Origin: Pontibacter sp. G13
GTDB taxonomy: Bacteria; Bacteroidota; Bacteroidia; J057
Assembly: GCF_031851795.1 (NCBI RefSeq)
Contig: NZ_CP134696.1
Span: 4,422,501-4,486,500 of the forward strand
Direction of reading: 5' to 3'
DNA: 64,000 nucleotides
Position numbers and translations under genes: made by a program. How positions within the stretch are numbered: the first letter of the stretch is position 1; every line of letters starts with the position of its first letter. Of the stretch, positions 43,720 through 52,424 are shown piece by piece. Under the pieces are notes generated by a model, which saw nothing but the letters and a program-made list of their open reading frames with translations, did not search any database and was not told the DNA's origin.

Positions 43720-44019
43720 TTAAGATTTATGGAAAATATCATCATACAGGTCATTCCACTCCCAATTCTCTTTTTCAATTAATTCCTCCTTCCAAGCCCG
43801 TTTCCATCGTTTCAGTTTTTTTTCAAAGTCAAAAGCGTCGGTGAGGTCATGAAAGCCTCTATAGAAAACCAATTTATGTATCCGGTACTTTTGCACATGA
43901 GAAGAGCCTTCCCCAGACTTATGTTGATGGATACGATTAGGAAGGTCTTTTGTAACTCCTACATAGAGGGCTGTATGGGAGGAGTTTGTCATCATGTACA
44001 CATATGCCTCATGCTCCAT
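43720..44019 (-). CDS. GIY-YIG family nuclease (copy B, intact)
   Basis: A 99-residue single-domain GIY-YIG protein. The two signature strands are AYVYMM and ALYVGVT (GIY and YIG positions), the conserved Arg is in LPNRIHQHKSG, and a Glu-rich helix (EELIEKENWEW) can supply the metal-binding Glu. Members of this size are common in Bacteroidota and are annotated as UvrC-like or homing-type endonucleases, but no function is proven. The ATG at 44019 is chosen; the frame extends to a GTG at 44046. It is bounded by GGGATGAGGCA on one side and TGCCTCATCCC on the other, so the gene sits in the linker between repeat elements. Confidence 0.82.
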   Translation of the reverse strand: MEHEAYVYMMTNSSHTALYVGVTKDLPNRIHQHKSGEGSSHVQKYRIHKLVFYRGFHDLTDAFDFEKKLKRWKRAWKEELIEKENWEWNDLYDDIFHKS

Positions 44020-44054
44020 GGTAGATGGATAATTTATTGATTTCACATAAAATA

Positions 44055-44185
44055 ATGCCTCATCCCTGAAAATCCCTGCGCTGGCATCCGCGCTCGGCGG
44101 GATTTATCAGGGATCCCATGTCCCTACAACGGGAGTCGCAGATTGGGCGCCCGTAGGGCAGTGAAAATGCCCCCCCACCACCTTT
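44055..44185. repeat. 131-bp L half-element
   Basis: Same as the 130-bp units with one extra base. It lies directly behind the GIY-YIG copy B start. Confidence 0.88.
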
Positions 44186-44429
44186 TGCCTCATCCCTGAA
44201 AATCCCTGCGCTGGCATCCGCGCTCGGCGGGATTTATCAGGGATCCCACGTCCTTACAACGGGAGTCGCAGATTGGGCGCCCATAGGGCAGGATGTATGC
44301 CTAGCGAGGAAAATTTCGATCATTTCTCTCCCGGCAAAAGACAAGCCCTAGCATGCACGAAGCGTGAGATCCCGCATAAATTTCTCATCCCACAGGAGCC
44401 ATCGCATCGAAATTTTGCGGGATGAGGCA
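44186..44429. repeat. 244-bp element with 11-bp terminal inverted repeats, array copy 3
   Basis: Last unit of the array; same length and ends (TGCCTCATCCC, GGGATGAGGCA) as copies 1 and 2. No GIY-YIG gene follows; unique sequence leads to the DUF1573 gene. Confidence 0.9.
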
Positions 44430-44487
44430 GATTGTAGAGGATTTGGACATATTTCTTTCCAATTCCTCATCCCCTCAATTCCCCCCC

Positions 44488-44535
44488 CAAAAAAAAACGC
44501 AGAAGGGAAGCCCGCGCTGGACTCCCCTTCCATAG
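44488..44535 (-). terminator. Possible terminator of DUF1573 gene
   Basis: On the minus strand a short stem CGC...GCG is followed by nine Ts. The stem is weak, so the call rests mainly on the T run 65 bp after the stop. Confidence 0.35.
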
Positions 44536-44599
44536 ATTGAATGTTGTGGCTACGAATGATCCATCGGCGATTCATGCATGTCAGAACCGCATCCCGGAT

Positions 44600-45010
44600 T
44601 TACTTGACCTCCCCGCGGATTTTGAGGATGGTCGCTTGGTCGTCTACATTCGTCAGCACAGTGATCGTTTTGGAAAACACACCCATTTTCTGGGCATTGT
44701 AGGTGGCTTCAACCTCCCCGGACTCGCCCGGAGCGATCTCAGTCTTGGTGTAGTTGGCAACGGTACAACCACAGCTAGGCTTGACTTTGGTCAAAATCAG
44801 TGGCTCCGTTCCCGAATTGGTCACGGTAAACACATGCTTGGCAGGGGTGCCTTGCTCGATTTCTCCAAATTCGTGAATCAGGGTCTCCCAAGTAGCAGCG
44901 GGAGATAGGGCAGGACTCGTCACATAATTCGTGAACTTGGTGGACAATTGGGCTTGTGCCAAAATCGCGATGCAGCCAACGAATGCTGCGAGTGTGAAGA
45001 AGCGTTTCAT
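44600..45010 (-). CDS. DUF1573 secreted protein
   Basis: The 136-residue protein has a signal peptide (FFTLAAFVGCIAILAQAQ) and a single DUF1573 immunoglobulin-like domain, with HEFGEIEQGTPAKHVFTVTNSG and PSCGCTVANYTKTEIAPG as its hallmarks. DUF1573 proteins are very common in Bacteroidota and have no settled function; the conserved CGC may bind metal. It is divergent from the HYC_CC_PP/CusA operon across a 143-bp region with two palindromic operators, so it may belong to the same copper regulon. Confidence 0.85.
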   Translation of the reverse strand: MKRFFTLAAFVGCIAILAQAQLSTKFTNYVTSPALSPAATWETLIHEFGEIEQGTPAKHVFTVTNSGTEPLILTKVKPSCGCTVANYTKTEIAPGESGEVEATYNAQKMGVFSKTITVLTNVDDQATILKIRGEVK

Positions 45011-45048
45011 AACAATAATGAATTAAGAATCTGTTGATGATTCAATAC

Positions 45049-45064
45049 AACTAAATCTTTAGTT
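45049..45064. promoter_or_regulatory. Operator-like palindrome 1, AACTAA-N4-TTAGTT
   Basis: AACTAAATCTTTAGTT is a perfect palindrome. A second site with the same arms lies at 45071-45088, 23 bp away centre to centre (about two helical turns). The shape resembles BlaI/MecI/CopY-family operators, so a copper-responsive repressor of that class is a candidate; none is encoded in the window. Confidence 0.6.
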
Positions 45065-45070
45065 AAAAAC

Positions 45071-45088
45071 CAACTAATATTTTAGTTG
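45071..45088. promoter_or_regulatory. Operator-like palindrome 2, CAACTAA-N4-TTAGTTG
   Basis: CAACTAATATTTTAGTTG extends the shared AACTAA-N4-TTAGTT arms by one pair. Together with 45049-45064 it lies midway between the divergent starts at 45010 and 45154. Confidence 0.6.
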
Positions 45089-45153
45089 ATGTCAAAAAAT
45101 TTGAACAGATCTCTCTCTTTCCTATTTTTAATGAGTAATTGGGATCTACCCTC

Positions 45154-45537
45154 ATGAAAAGATGGATACATATCGGTATGCTCTCGTGGTTGATGATGAT
45201 CACCACAGGGTTCTCCGTGCAGCAACACTACTGCATGGGGATGCTGCATACCAGTACCATTTTATTGGGAGACCTCACGGATTGTGGAAACTGCGAGAAA
45301 GAAATGGGCATGGGCTGCTGCAGCAATGTCATCACCCATTTCGAACTGGACAGCGATATGCAGGCCCCGGTATGGACGACCTTACCTGCGGTTATGCTGT
45401 TGGCTTGCCCGATCCCTGAATGGGAATTTCCGGCAGATTTCTTCACCGTCGAATTTACCCCTACCCAATGGGCGATACCACCGCCCAATAGGATCTGGCC
45501 CAGCGTAATCATCTGGGTACAGAATTTCCGCCTCTGA
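45154..45537 (+). CDS. HYC_CC_PP family protein, first gene of copper-type operon
   Basis: The 127-residue protein has an N-terminal hydrophobic segment (IGMLSWLMMITTGFSV) and the family marks in order: HYC (residues 25-27), a C-x2-C pair (DCGNC, 44 and 47), adjacent CC (55-56) and a PPP near residue 109. The pattern defines the HYC_CC_PP family of Bacteroidota, usually found beside Cu/Ag efflux genes, and suggests periplasmic metal binding. The ATG at 45154 is chosen over a TTG at 45139. CusA follows about 70 bp downstream. Confidence 0.75.
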   Translation: MKRWIHIGMLSWLMMITTGFSVQQHYCMGMLHTSTILLGDLTDCGNCEKEMGMGCCSNVITHFELDSDMQAPVWTTLPAVMLLACPIPEWEFPADFFTVEFTPTQWAIPPPNRIWPSVIIWVQNFRL

Positions 45538-45610
45538 ATGATACCTCCATTTAGCATCCCCCGGCTTCCCAGAAGTGCGGGATATCATGGATTTATCATT
45601 CTCCTTTTTT

Positions 45611-48600
45611 ATGCTTAGAACCATCATACGGTTTTTCCTCCAATACAAGCTCGTCGCTTGGTTGATCCTCATTGGATTGATTGGCGGAGGCTTGGCGACT
45701 GCTCCTTTCGATTGGGAGATCCCCGGACTCCCGCGCGATCCGGTGGCTGTGGACGCCATTCCCGATTTGGGGGAAAACCAACAGATCATATTCACAGAAT
45801 GGGCAGGAAGATCTCCTCAAGACATCGAGGACCAGATCACCTATCCTCTATCTACCACGCTTCAGGGAATCCCCGGTGTCAAGGCCATTCGCGCATCCTC
45901 CATGCTAGGGTTTTCGAGTATCTACCTGATTTTTGATGAATCCACCGATTTCTATTGGAGCCGTTCTCGGATTCTCGAAAAACTCAATGCATTGCCGCAA
46001 GGACTTTTGCCTGATGGCGTTGTACCGCAACTTGGGCCAGATGCTACCGCTCTCGGGCAAATTTTCTGGTATACGCTCGAAGGACGAGATGTAGATGGCA
46101 ATCCGGTGGGCGGCTGGAGTCTTGACGAATTGCGGACCATTCAGGATGATCAAGTCAGATATGCACTCGCAGCTACTGAAGGCGTTTCTGAAGTCGCCTC
46201 GGTGGGAGGGTTCGTTGAGGAATATCAGGTCGAGGTCGATCCCGGTGCCTTGGATGGCTTTGGTTTGTCATTGGCACAAGTCGGAAACGCCATTCGCCAG
46301 AACAATCGCGATGCCGGTGCCCGGACAATGGAGATCAATCAGGTCGAATATCTGGTCCGGGGAATCGGCTATATCCAATCCATCCAAGATCTCGAGCAGA
46401 CGGTCATCACCACGCGCCAAGGTGTTCCTATCCGAATCGGAGATGTCGCACACGTCCAGATGGGTCCTGCGGATCGCCGCGGTATCCTCGACAAGTCCGG
46501 TGCCGAGGCTGTCGGTGGGGTAGTGGTCGCCCGCTATGGAAGCAATCCCATGGAGGTCATCCAATCTGTCAAGCAATCCATTCAACAAGTAAGCCCCGGC
46601 TTACCAGTCAAAACCTTGACGGATGGGGCGATTTCCAAAGTGACCATCGTTCCCTTTTATGACCGGACTCAACTGATTCGAGAGACGCTCGGTACATTGG
46701 AAGAGGCGCTCACCCTCGAATTGCTGATTACCTTTTTGGTGGTGATCCTCATGCTCGCCAATCTACGTGCGGCTTCATTGGTTTCGCTCATGCTTCCACT
46801 AGCGGTCTTGACGACATTCATCGCGATGCGACTCCTGCATGTCGACGCCAACATCGTCGCCCTGTCGGGAATTGCCATTGCCATCGGAACCATGGTGGAT
46901 ATCGGGATCATTTTTTCCGAAAATCTACTCCGCAATCGAGACGAAAAATCGATCTGGTTTAGCGAGCAAATGGAGCAATCCCTGATGCAGGTAGCGCCTG
47001 CTGTCTTGACCGCGGTATTGACGACCGTCGTAAGTTTCTTCCCGGTATTCACGCTGGAAGGTGCGGAAGGCAAACTCTTTCGGCCGCTGGCTTGGACCAA
47101 AACATTCTCCCTAGTTTCAGCCTTGTTGGTGTCCTTCATTGTGATGCCAGCCTGTGCCCATTGGCTCTTCAAGAAGTCTTCCGAACGTCGGGAGCTCTGG
47201 TGGAACGGTGCCTCGACTCTTTTGGGAACATGCTTGGTAGTCTTCGGACTATCGAATGGACGACCCTTTTTCTGGCAGGCGGGACTTGTCATGTTGTTAC
47301 TCAGTGCCCTTCGAGTTCTGCAGATTCTCGTGCCGAAGGTTCCTGCCAAAATCTTCCAATTCGCTTCTCTGGGGATTGTGGCCTTGTTTTTAACCAATTG
47401 GTTGGCGCGTGAATGGCTTCCCCTCGGAGCCGAAACCAACGGATTCATCCAATGGTTGTGGGTCGCGTTCTGGGTATTTGGACTCTTGGGAATCGCTTGG
47501 TTGATCCTTCGAAGCTATCCCAAGATTCTCGGCTGGTGCTTGGCAAACAAACGACAGTTTTTTGCGATCCCACTGATCTTTCTGCTCTGGGGATTGCTTG
47601 CTTGGATGGGGTGGAATGGGATGATGACGCCCATCCAATGGAGTTTTTCCAAAATGGGTATGCAGCCTACGCAGTGGAGTTTTTGGCAGCGAATGGATCA
47701 TACTTTCCCGGGAATGGGAAGGGAATTTATGCCTAATCTCGATGAGGGCGACTTCCTGCTTATGCCTTCTTCCATGCCACATGCTGGGGTCGAGCAAAAC
47801 CGTGAAATGTTGGCCTATCTCGATCTGGCAGTTTCAGCGATTCCGGAGGTCGAATGGGTTGTAGGCAAGGCAGGTCGAGTCGAATCTGCACTGGATCCTG
47901 CTCCGCTTTCCATGTATGAAAATGTCATCCACTATGTACCCGAGTACAAAACTGATGCTTCGGGAAATCGCCTTCGATTTCAGGTGGATGAATCCGGGGA
48001 GTTTAAGCGGGATGATCAAGGGGAATTGATGCCAGATCCGCGCGGCAGGTATTTCAGGCAGTGGCGAGATCACATCCAATCTCCCGATGACATCTGGAAC
48101 GAAATCTATCGAGTATCCCAATACCCCGGTTTGACTTCTGCACCCAAGCTCCAGCCGATCGAGACTCGATTGGTCATGTTGCAAACGGGCATGCGCGCGC
48201 CTATGGGAATCAAGATTACCGGCAATGATCTGGAAACCATTCAGACATTTGCCACAGAGGTGTCAGACTACCTGAAAGATGTGCCTGGAGTCAATCCGCC
48301 CACGGTATTTGCTGACCAGATGGTGGGGAAACCCTATCTCGAAGTGGAATTTGACCGCGAAGCCGCTGCTCGATTTGGCGTGAGCATTGACCTGCTTCAG
48401 CAGACCTTGCAAATGTCCATAGGTGGCATGGTCATGTCGGAGACAGTGGAGGGAAGGTCCCGGAAATCCATTAAGGTACGATATGCCAGAGATTTTCGGC
48501 AGCAACCATCATCCATCGGCCAAGTCTTGGTCAAAACTCCCAAAGGCGCTCAAATTCCGCTCGGTGAATTGGCGAAGATCGAATATGTCCAAGGCCCACA

Positions 48601-49393
48601 GGCGATCAAAAGCGAACAGACATTTCTGGTGGGATATGTCCTTTTCGACAAACTCCCCACATTCGCAGAGACGGATGTCGTGGAGGCTGCACAAGCTGAG
48701 CTTCAATCTCACATCGACAGTGGGAATCTGAAGGTACCCAACGGGATTCAATTTGCCTTCTCAGGAACTTATGAGCAACAAGTTCGGGCAGAGCAACGGC
48801 TAAGTGTCGTGATTCCGATCTGTCTGGCCATCATCTTGGTTTTGCTGTACCTACAGTTTGGCCAGTTGTCAACCGTCTGGATGGTCTTCTCCGGAATTGC
48901 TGTGGCATTCGCGGGTGGTTTCATCTTATTGTGGGCGTTCAGTCAGTCGGGATTCTTGGACTTCGGACTCTTGGGGGGCAATCTGGCTGAGATTTTTCAA
49001 GTAAAAACGATCAACCTCAGCGTAGCCGTCTGGGTGGGATTCATCGCCCTGTTTGGAATCGCGACTGATGATGGCGTGGTCATCGCGACCTACCTAGATC
49101 AACAGGTGAAGGGGAAGAAATTCTCGAGTAGGGAAGAAATTCGCCAAGCCATATTGAAGGCAGGAGGTCAACGTGTACGACCTGCATTGATGACGACTGC
49201 CACGACGTTGTTGGCACTGCTTCCCGTGCTCTCTTCCACAGGTCGTGGAGCGGGGATTCTGGTTCCGATGGCGATTCCCACGTTGGGAGGAATGACGATT
49301 GCATTGATCAATATGTATGTGGTTCCCGTGCTGTACGCATGGCATGCCGAACGAGCTTGGAGTGCTGACAACCATTCATCCGAAAGCACATGA
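45611..49393 (+). CDS. cusA: CusA/CzcA-type heavy-metal RND efflux pump
   Basis: This inner-membrane RND pump of the heavy-metal group drives Cu(I)/Ag(I)-type export with the proton gradient. The N-terminal periplasmic porter region has VDAIPDLGENQQIIFTEWAG and ITYPLSTTLQGIPGVKAIR, typical of CusA. The transmembrane relay has GIAIAIGTMVDIGIIFSEN (about residues 418-437), and the second half has IALFGIATDDGVVIATY. At 1260 residues it is about 200 longer than CusA of E. coli. The extra length lies at about 520-690, with several added hydrophobic helices in the central cytoplasmic loop. I chose the ATG at 45611 (MLRTIIRFFLQYK); the frame is open to 45575. It overlaps the TolC-like gene by 4 bp. 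Confidence 0.9.
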   Translation: MLRTIIRFFLQYKLVAWLILIGLIGGGLATAPFDWEIPGLPRDPVAVDAIPDLGENQQIIFTEWAGRSPQDIEDQITYPLSTTLQGIPGVKAIRASSMLGFSSIYLIFDESTDFYWSRSRILEKLNALPQGLLPDGVVPQLGPDATALGQIFWYTLEGRDVDGNPVGGWSLDELRTIQDDQVRYALAATEGVSEVASVGGFVEEYQVEVDPGALDGFGLSLAQVGNAIRQNNRDAGARTMEINQVEYLVRGIGYIQSIQDLEQTVITTRQGVPIRIGDVAHVQMGPADRRGILDKSGAEAVGGVVVARYGSNPMEVIQSVKQSIQQVSPGLPVKTLTDGAISKVTIVPFYDRTQLIRETLGTLEEALTLELLITFLVVILMLANLRAASLVSLMLPLAVLTTFIAMRLLHVDANIVALSGIAIAIGTMVDIGIIFSENLLRNRDEKSIWFSEQMEQSLMQVAPAVLTAVLTTVVSFFPVFTLEGAEGKLFRPLAWTKTFSLVSALLVSFIVMPACAHWLFKKSSERRELWWNGASTLLGTCLVVFGLSNGRPFFWQAGLVMLLLSALRVLQILVPKVPAKIFQFASLGIVALFLTNWLAREWLPLGAETNGFIQWLWVAFWVFGLLGIAWLILRSYPKILGWCLANKRQFFAIPLIFLLWGLLAWMGWNGMMTPIQWSFSKMGMQPTQWSFWQRMDHTFPGMGREFMPNLDEGDFLLMPSSMPHAGVEQNREMLAYLDLAVSAIPEVEWVVGKAGRVESALDPAPLSMYENVIHYVPEYKTDASGNRLRFQVDESGEFKRDDQGELMPDPRGRYFRQWRDHIQSPDDIWNEIYRVSQYPGLTSAPKLQPIETRLVMLQTGMRAPMGIKITGNDLETIQTFATEVSDYLKDVPGVNPPTVFADQMVGKPYLEVEFDREAAARFGVSIDLLQQTLQMSIGGMVMSETVEGRSRKSIKVRYARDFRQQPSSIGQVLVKTPKGAQIPLGELAKIEYVQGPQAIKSEQTFLVGYVLFDKLPTFAETDVVEAAQAELQSHIDSGNLKVPNGIQFAFSGTYEQQVRAEQRLSVVIPICLAIILVLLYLQFGQLSTVWMVFSGIAVAFAGGFILLWAFSQSGFLDFGLLGGNLAEIFQVKTINLSVAVWVGFIALFGIATDDGVVIATYLDQQVKGKKFSSREEIRQAILKAGGQRVRPALMTTATTLLALLPVLSSTGRGAGILVPMAIPTLGGMTIALINMYVVPVLYAWHAERAWSADNHSSEST

Positions 49394-50628
49394 TGCGGAC
49401 TTTATTCATCCTGGCGCTAGGAATAAGTGCGCTGGGAGGTCAGAGGCTTTCTGCCCAGAACCTCGCCGATTATCTGGCCATCGGTCGGGATTCCTTTCCC
49501 GGCCTTCAGGCAATTCGTCAGCAGTTATCCGCTCAATCTCTATCGCCGGATCAGGTGACAGGCTGGAAAGATCCTTCGGTTTCGGTAGGCGTATTTCCGC
49601 TTCCCGTAGAAACCCGCTTAGGGCCGCAACAGGCGAAACTTTCGATACGCCAACAGTTCCCGTGGTTTGGACAACAACAAGCCGGGAAGGAAGTAGCCGA
49701 GAGCAAAATTGGACTAGCTACTCAGGCGGTTAATCTGGAAACCCTCGAATGGTCTGAGCAAGTCAAGATCCTTTGGTGGGAAATGATCGGAAATGCTGAA
49801 CTCGTGGCTATCCTGAATGCTCGACTAGACTGGCTCCATCAACTCGAAGAAGTGGCTACTCAACGCTTGGAGACTGGAAATGGCAGTTCTATCCGGGTGA
49901 TTGAAATCCAAATGGAGCAATCCAAACTGGACAAGAAATTAACGGATCAGCGAGCGCATCAAGTTCGACTCTCACAGCGATTCAATCTGCTGTTGGGGAG
50001 GAAGCTAGATGCGGAGATTGCATATTCAGACTCGCTTGCATTGCCTAGGGAGACTTTTTGGGAAAATGACTGGAGAGATTCCATGTACAGATCTCATCCC
50101 GGTGTGGCTTGGTTCGATGCCAGAATTCAGCAATTGGAAGCAGAGCGAAACTTGATAGATCGCCAGCGAAAGCCCCAACTATCGGCTGGGCTGGATTACC
50201 TGCTGATTGGAAATCGCACAGATGCAGATCCGCTCAACAATGGCCGTGATGCACTGATGCTTTCAGGAGGACTCCAGATTCCTGTCAGCGGAAAACAGTG
50301 GCGAGCGAAAATGGAGGAGAAAACCCTCATGGCCCGAGCCCAACATTTGGAGCAGCAAGCCTTGATTGACAACCTTCTGGGAGAGGCACTCAAATCGGTC
50401 GAAACGCTTAACACGCTTTGGCGTGATTGGGAATTGAACCTTTCGCTAGATCAGCAGGCACAGACGCTTGAATCCTTGATGTTGGATGCCTACACACGCG
50501 ACGGGGCGGAATTCGAAGACTTGCTGGACCTCGAAAATGACCGTCTTGAATATCAACTAAGGGCTTGGAATGCCCGCATCCTTTGGCACGCTCAACTTGC
50601 TCACCTAGAAAAGCTATTGGGATCATGA
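49390..50628 (+). CDS. TolC/CusC-type outer-membrane efflux protein
   Basis: The 412-residue outer-membrane factor has a signal peptide (TLFILALGISALGGQRLSAQ) and two helical-hairpin repeats of the OEP family (QARIKIL-type long helices with LQAIRQQLSAQ and TQRLETGNGSSIRVIEIQ). It makes the outer channel through which the CusA-CusB pump exports metal. The start overlaps cusA by ATGA, and the stop overlaps the CusB start in the same way, so translation is coupled. Confidence 0.87.
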   Translation: MMRTLFILALGISALGGQRLSAQNLADYLAIGRDSFPGLQAIRQQLSAQSLSPDQVTGWKDPSVSVGVFPLPVETRLGPQQAKLSIRQQFPWFGQQQAGKEVAESKIGLATQAVNLETLEWSEQVKILWWEMIGNAELVAILNARLDWLHQLEEVATQRLETGNGSSIRVIEIQMEQSKLDKKLTDQRAHQVRLSQRFNLLLGRKLDAEIAYSDSLALPRETFWENDWRDSMYRSHPGVAWFDARIQQLEAERNLIDRQRKPQLSAGLDYLLIGNRTDADPLNNGRDALMLSGGLQIPVSGKQWRAKMEEKTLMARAQHLEQQALIDNLLGEALKSVETLNTLWRDWELNLSLDQQAQTLESLMLDAYTRDGAEFEDLLDLENDRLEYQLRAWNARILWHAQLAHLEKLLGS

Positions 50629-52394
50629 AATCATTCTTTCAACATATACAGATCAAGCAGGTCCTCATTTCTGCCGTGATTGGCCTCGGATTGGGAGGGC
50701 TGATCTGGGGAGGCGGACATTCGTCTGATCCCCAATCACATGTCGGACATGATCATTCAACTGACGCTGAGGAGGTTTGGACATGCGCCATGCACCCACA
50801 GATTCGACAACATGAGCCGGGCACTTGTCCCATTTGTGGGATGGATCTGACACTTGCCAATGAATCTGCTGGAGGGGAAGCGAAACTGGAAATGACGCCT
50901 GAAGCGGTGGCATTGGCACAAATTGAGACATTCGAAATTGGCGCTCCCTCAGCACAAGGTCAAGGTACGCGCAAGCTCAATGGGGTGGTTGTGATCCCCG
51001 ACGATCAAGTGTTCAGCCAGACTACTCATATTGAAGGGGAAGTGCGGCGACTGCTGGTGAAATCCACAGGAATGCGCGTCCGGAAAGGGCAGAAGATCGC
51101 GGAATTATACTCCACGGATTATTTGGATGCCCAGCAAGAAGTTCTTCAAGCTGCGGCTCTAGCTCAGAAGATGCCTCAATTGCTGGAGGCTGCCAAAGCC
51201 AAAATGAAACACTGGAGGGTTTCGGATACCCAGATTGATCAATTGATTCAGTCTGGGAATGTGCAACCCATGCTCATGGTTTATGCCGATTATGCTGGAG
51301 TAGTGACTCGAATTTTGGCGGAGGAAGGTGCGCATTTGATGGAAGGGCAATCCTTTTACCAAATTGCTCAGCTCAATCCACTCTGGGTTGAATTTGAGGC
51401 ATACGAGCAGGATTTGGCTGGAATTCGTACAGGCCAAGAAATGGTGTTTCAGGTGGCTGGTAAATCATATCGTAGGCCCATCACCTACATTGATCCTACC
51501 CTGAATGCGCAAAGCCGAAGCGCAAGGGTCCGCGTCTCGCTGTCAAATTCCAATGGCCAACTCAAACCTGAGATGCTGGCTCAAGGTTCCATTTCCGGTG
51601 CATCCGCCCATGCCCCTGAGGAGACTCGCGTCATCGTTCCTCGATCGGCGGTTTTGTGGACAGGAACTCAGTCGTTTGTCTATGTCCAAGATTCAGAAAG
51701 CGAGGTTCCCCAATTTGAACTGCGAAAAGTGACTTTGGGCACTGGGCTTGGAGATCATCTTGAAATCACCGAGGGATTGGCTCTGGGCGAAAGGGTCGTG
51801 GTAAAAGGAACCTTTGTGGTGGATGCTGCAGCACAATTGGCTCAAAAGCCCAGTATGATGAATCGAGATATTGCCGTGAAGGGAGCCAAGGAAGAATCTC
51901 GCGGGCCGGCTATTGAACGTGTAGAATCCGTGGCGAGTGATTTTCAGCAAGCCCTGGCGGAAAACTATCGATTGTATTTGGCACTGAAAACTGCATTGGT
52001 AGGCAGCGATCAGGAAGCCGTTTCCAAAGCTGCTCAGGACTGGGAGAAGGCTTGGAAGGAAATAGATGATAGTTCCTTGAATGAGGAAGGTTCCACACAA
52101 TGGCAACCGCTGAAGCAAAGACTGGATGGGCAGATTGAGTCGCTGGCGCAATTGGAAGATCTTCCTGCGCAACGGAAACGATTTACGCATGTATCCAATG
52201 CCATGATCGAGTTGGCCGCGACCTTTGGATTCGGGGAAATGCCCATCTACGTCCAATTCTGTCCGATGGCCAATAATGACCGTGGAGGGTATTGGCTGAG
52301 CGATGAAGAGGAAGTCCTCAATCCGTATTTTGGAGATCAAATGCTGCACTGTGGCTGGGTGGATACAACCTATTTCCCTGCCTCAAATCCCTGA
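50625..52394 (+). CDS. cusB: CusB-type periplasmic adaptor with heavy-metal-binding and DUF3347 domains
   Basis: This is a membrane-fusion protein linking CusA to the outer channel. Domains in order: N-terminal membrane anchor (LISAVIGLGLGGLIWGG), a short His-rich linker, a heavy-metal-binding domain WTCAMHPQIRQHEPGTCPICGMD (Cys54, Met56, His57, Cys68, Cys71), the HlyD-like hairpin and barrel domains (about 90-425), and a C-terminal DUF3347 domain (about 440-589) with FCPMANNDRGGYWLS. Met/Cys ligands fit copper or silver. At 589 residues it is longer than E. coli CusB because of the two extra metal domains. Start ATG at 50625 overlaps the TolC-like stop. Confidence 0.9.
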   Translation: MKSFFQHIQIKQVLISAVIGLGLGGLIWGGGHSSDPQSHVGHDHSTDAEEVWTCAMHPQIRQHEPGTCPICGMDLTLANESAGGEAKLEMTPEAVALAQIETFEIGAPSAQGQGTRKLNGVVVIPDDQVFSQTTHIEGEVRRLLVKSTGMRVRKGQKIAELYSTDYLDAQQEVLQAAALAQKMPQLLEAAKAKMKHWRVSDTQIDQLIQSGNVQPMLMVYADYAGVVTRILAEEGAHLMEGQSFYQIAQLNPLWVEFEAYEQDLAGIRTGQEMVFQVAGKSYRRPITYIDPTLNAQSRSARVRVSLSNSNGQLKPEMLAQGSISGASAHAPEETRVIVPRSAVLWTGTQSFVYVQDSESEVPQFELRKVTLGTGLGDHLEITEGLALGERVVVKGTFVVDAAAQLAQKPSMMNRDIAVKGAKEESRGPAIERVESVASDFQQALAENYRLYLALKTALVGSDQEAVSKAAQDWEKAWKEIDDSSLNEEGSTQWQPLKQRLDGQIESLAQLEDLPAQRKRFTHVSNAMIELAATFGFGEMPIYVQFCPMANNDRGGYWLSDEEEVLNPYFGDQMLHCGWVDTTYFPASNP

Positions 52395-52424
52395 TTTTTC
52401 AACGAGTATTCAATTTTCTCAAAC

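Noticed and set aside
42479-44429. CRISPR array
   Set aside because: The repeated units are 130-244 bp with near-identical content; there are no short direct repeats with unique spacers and no cas genes.
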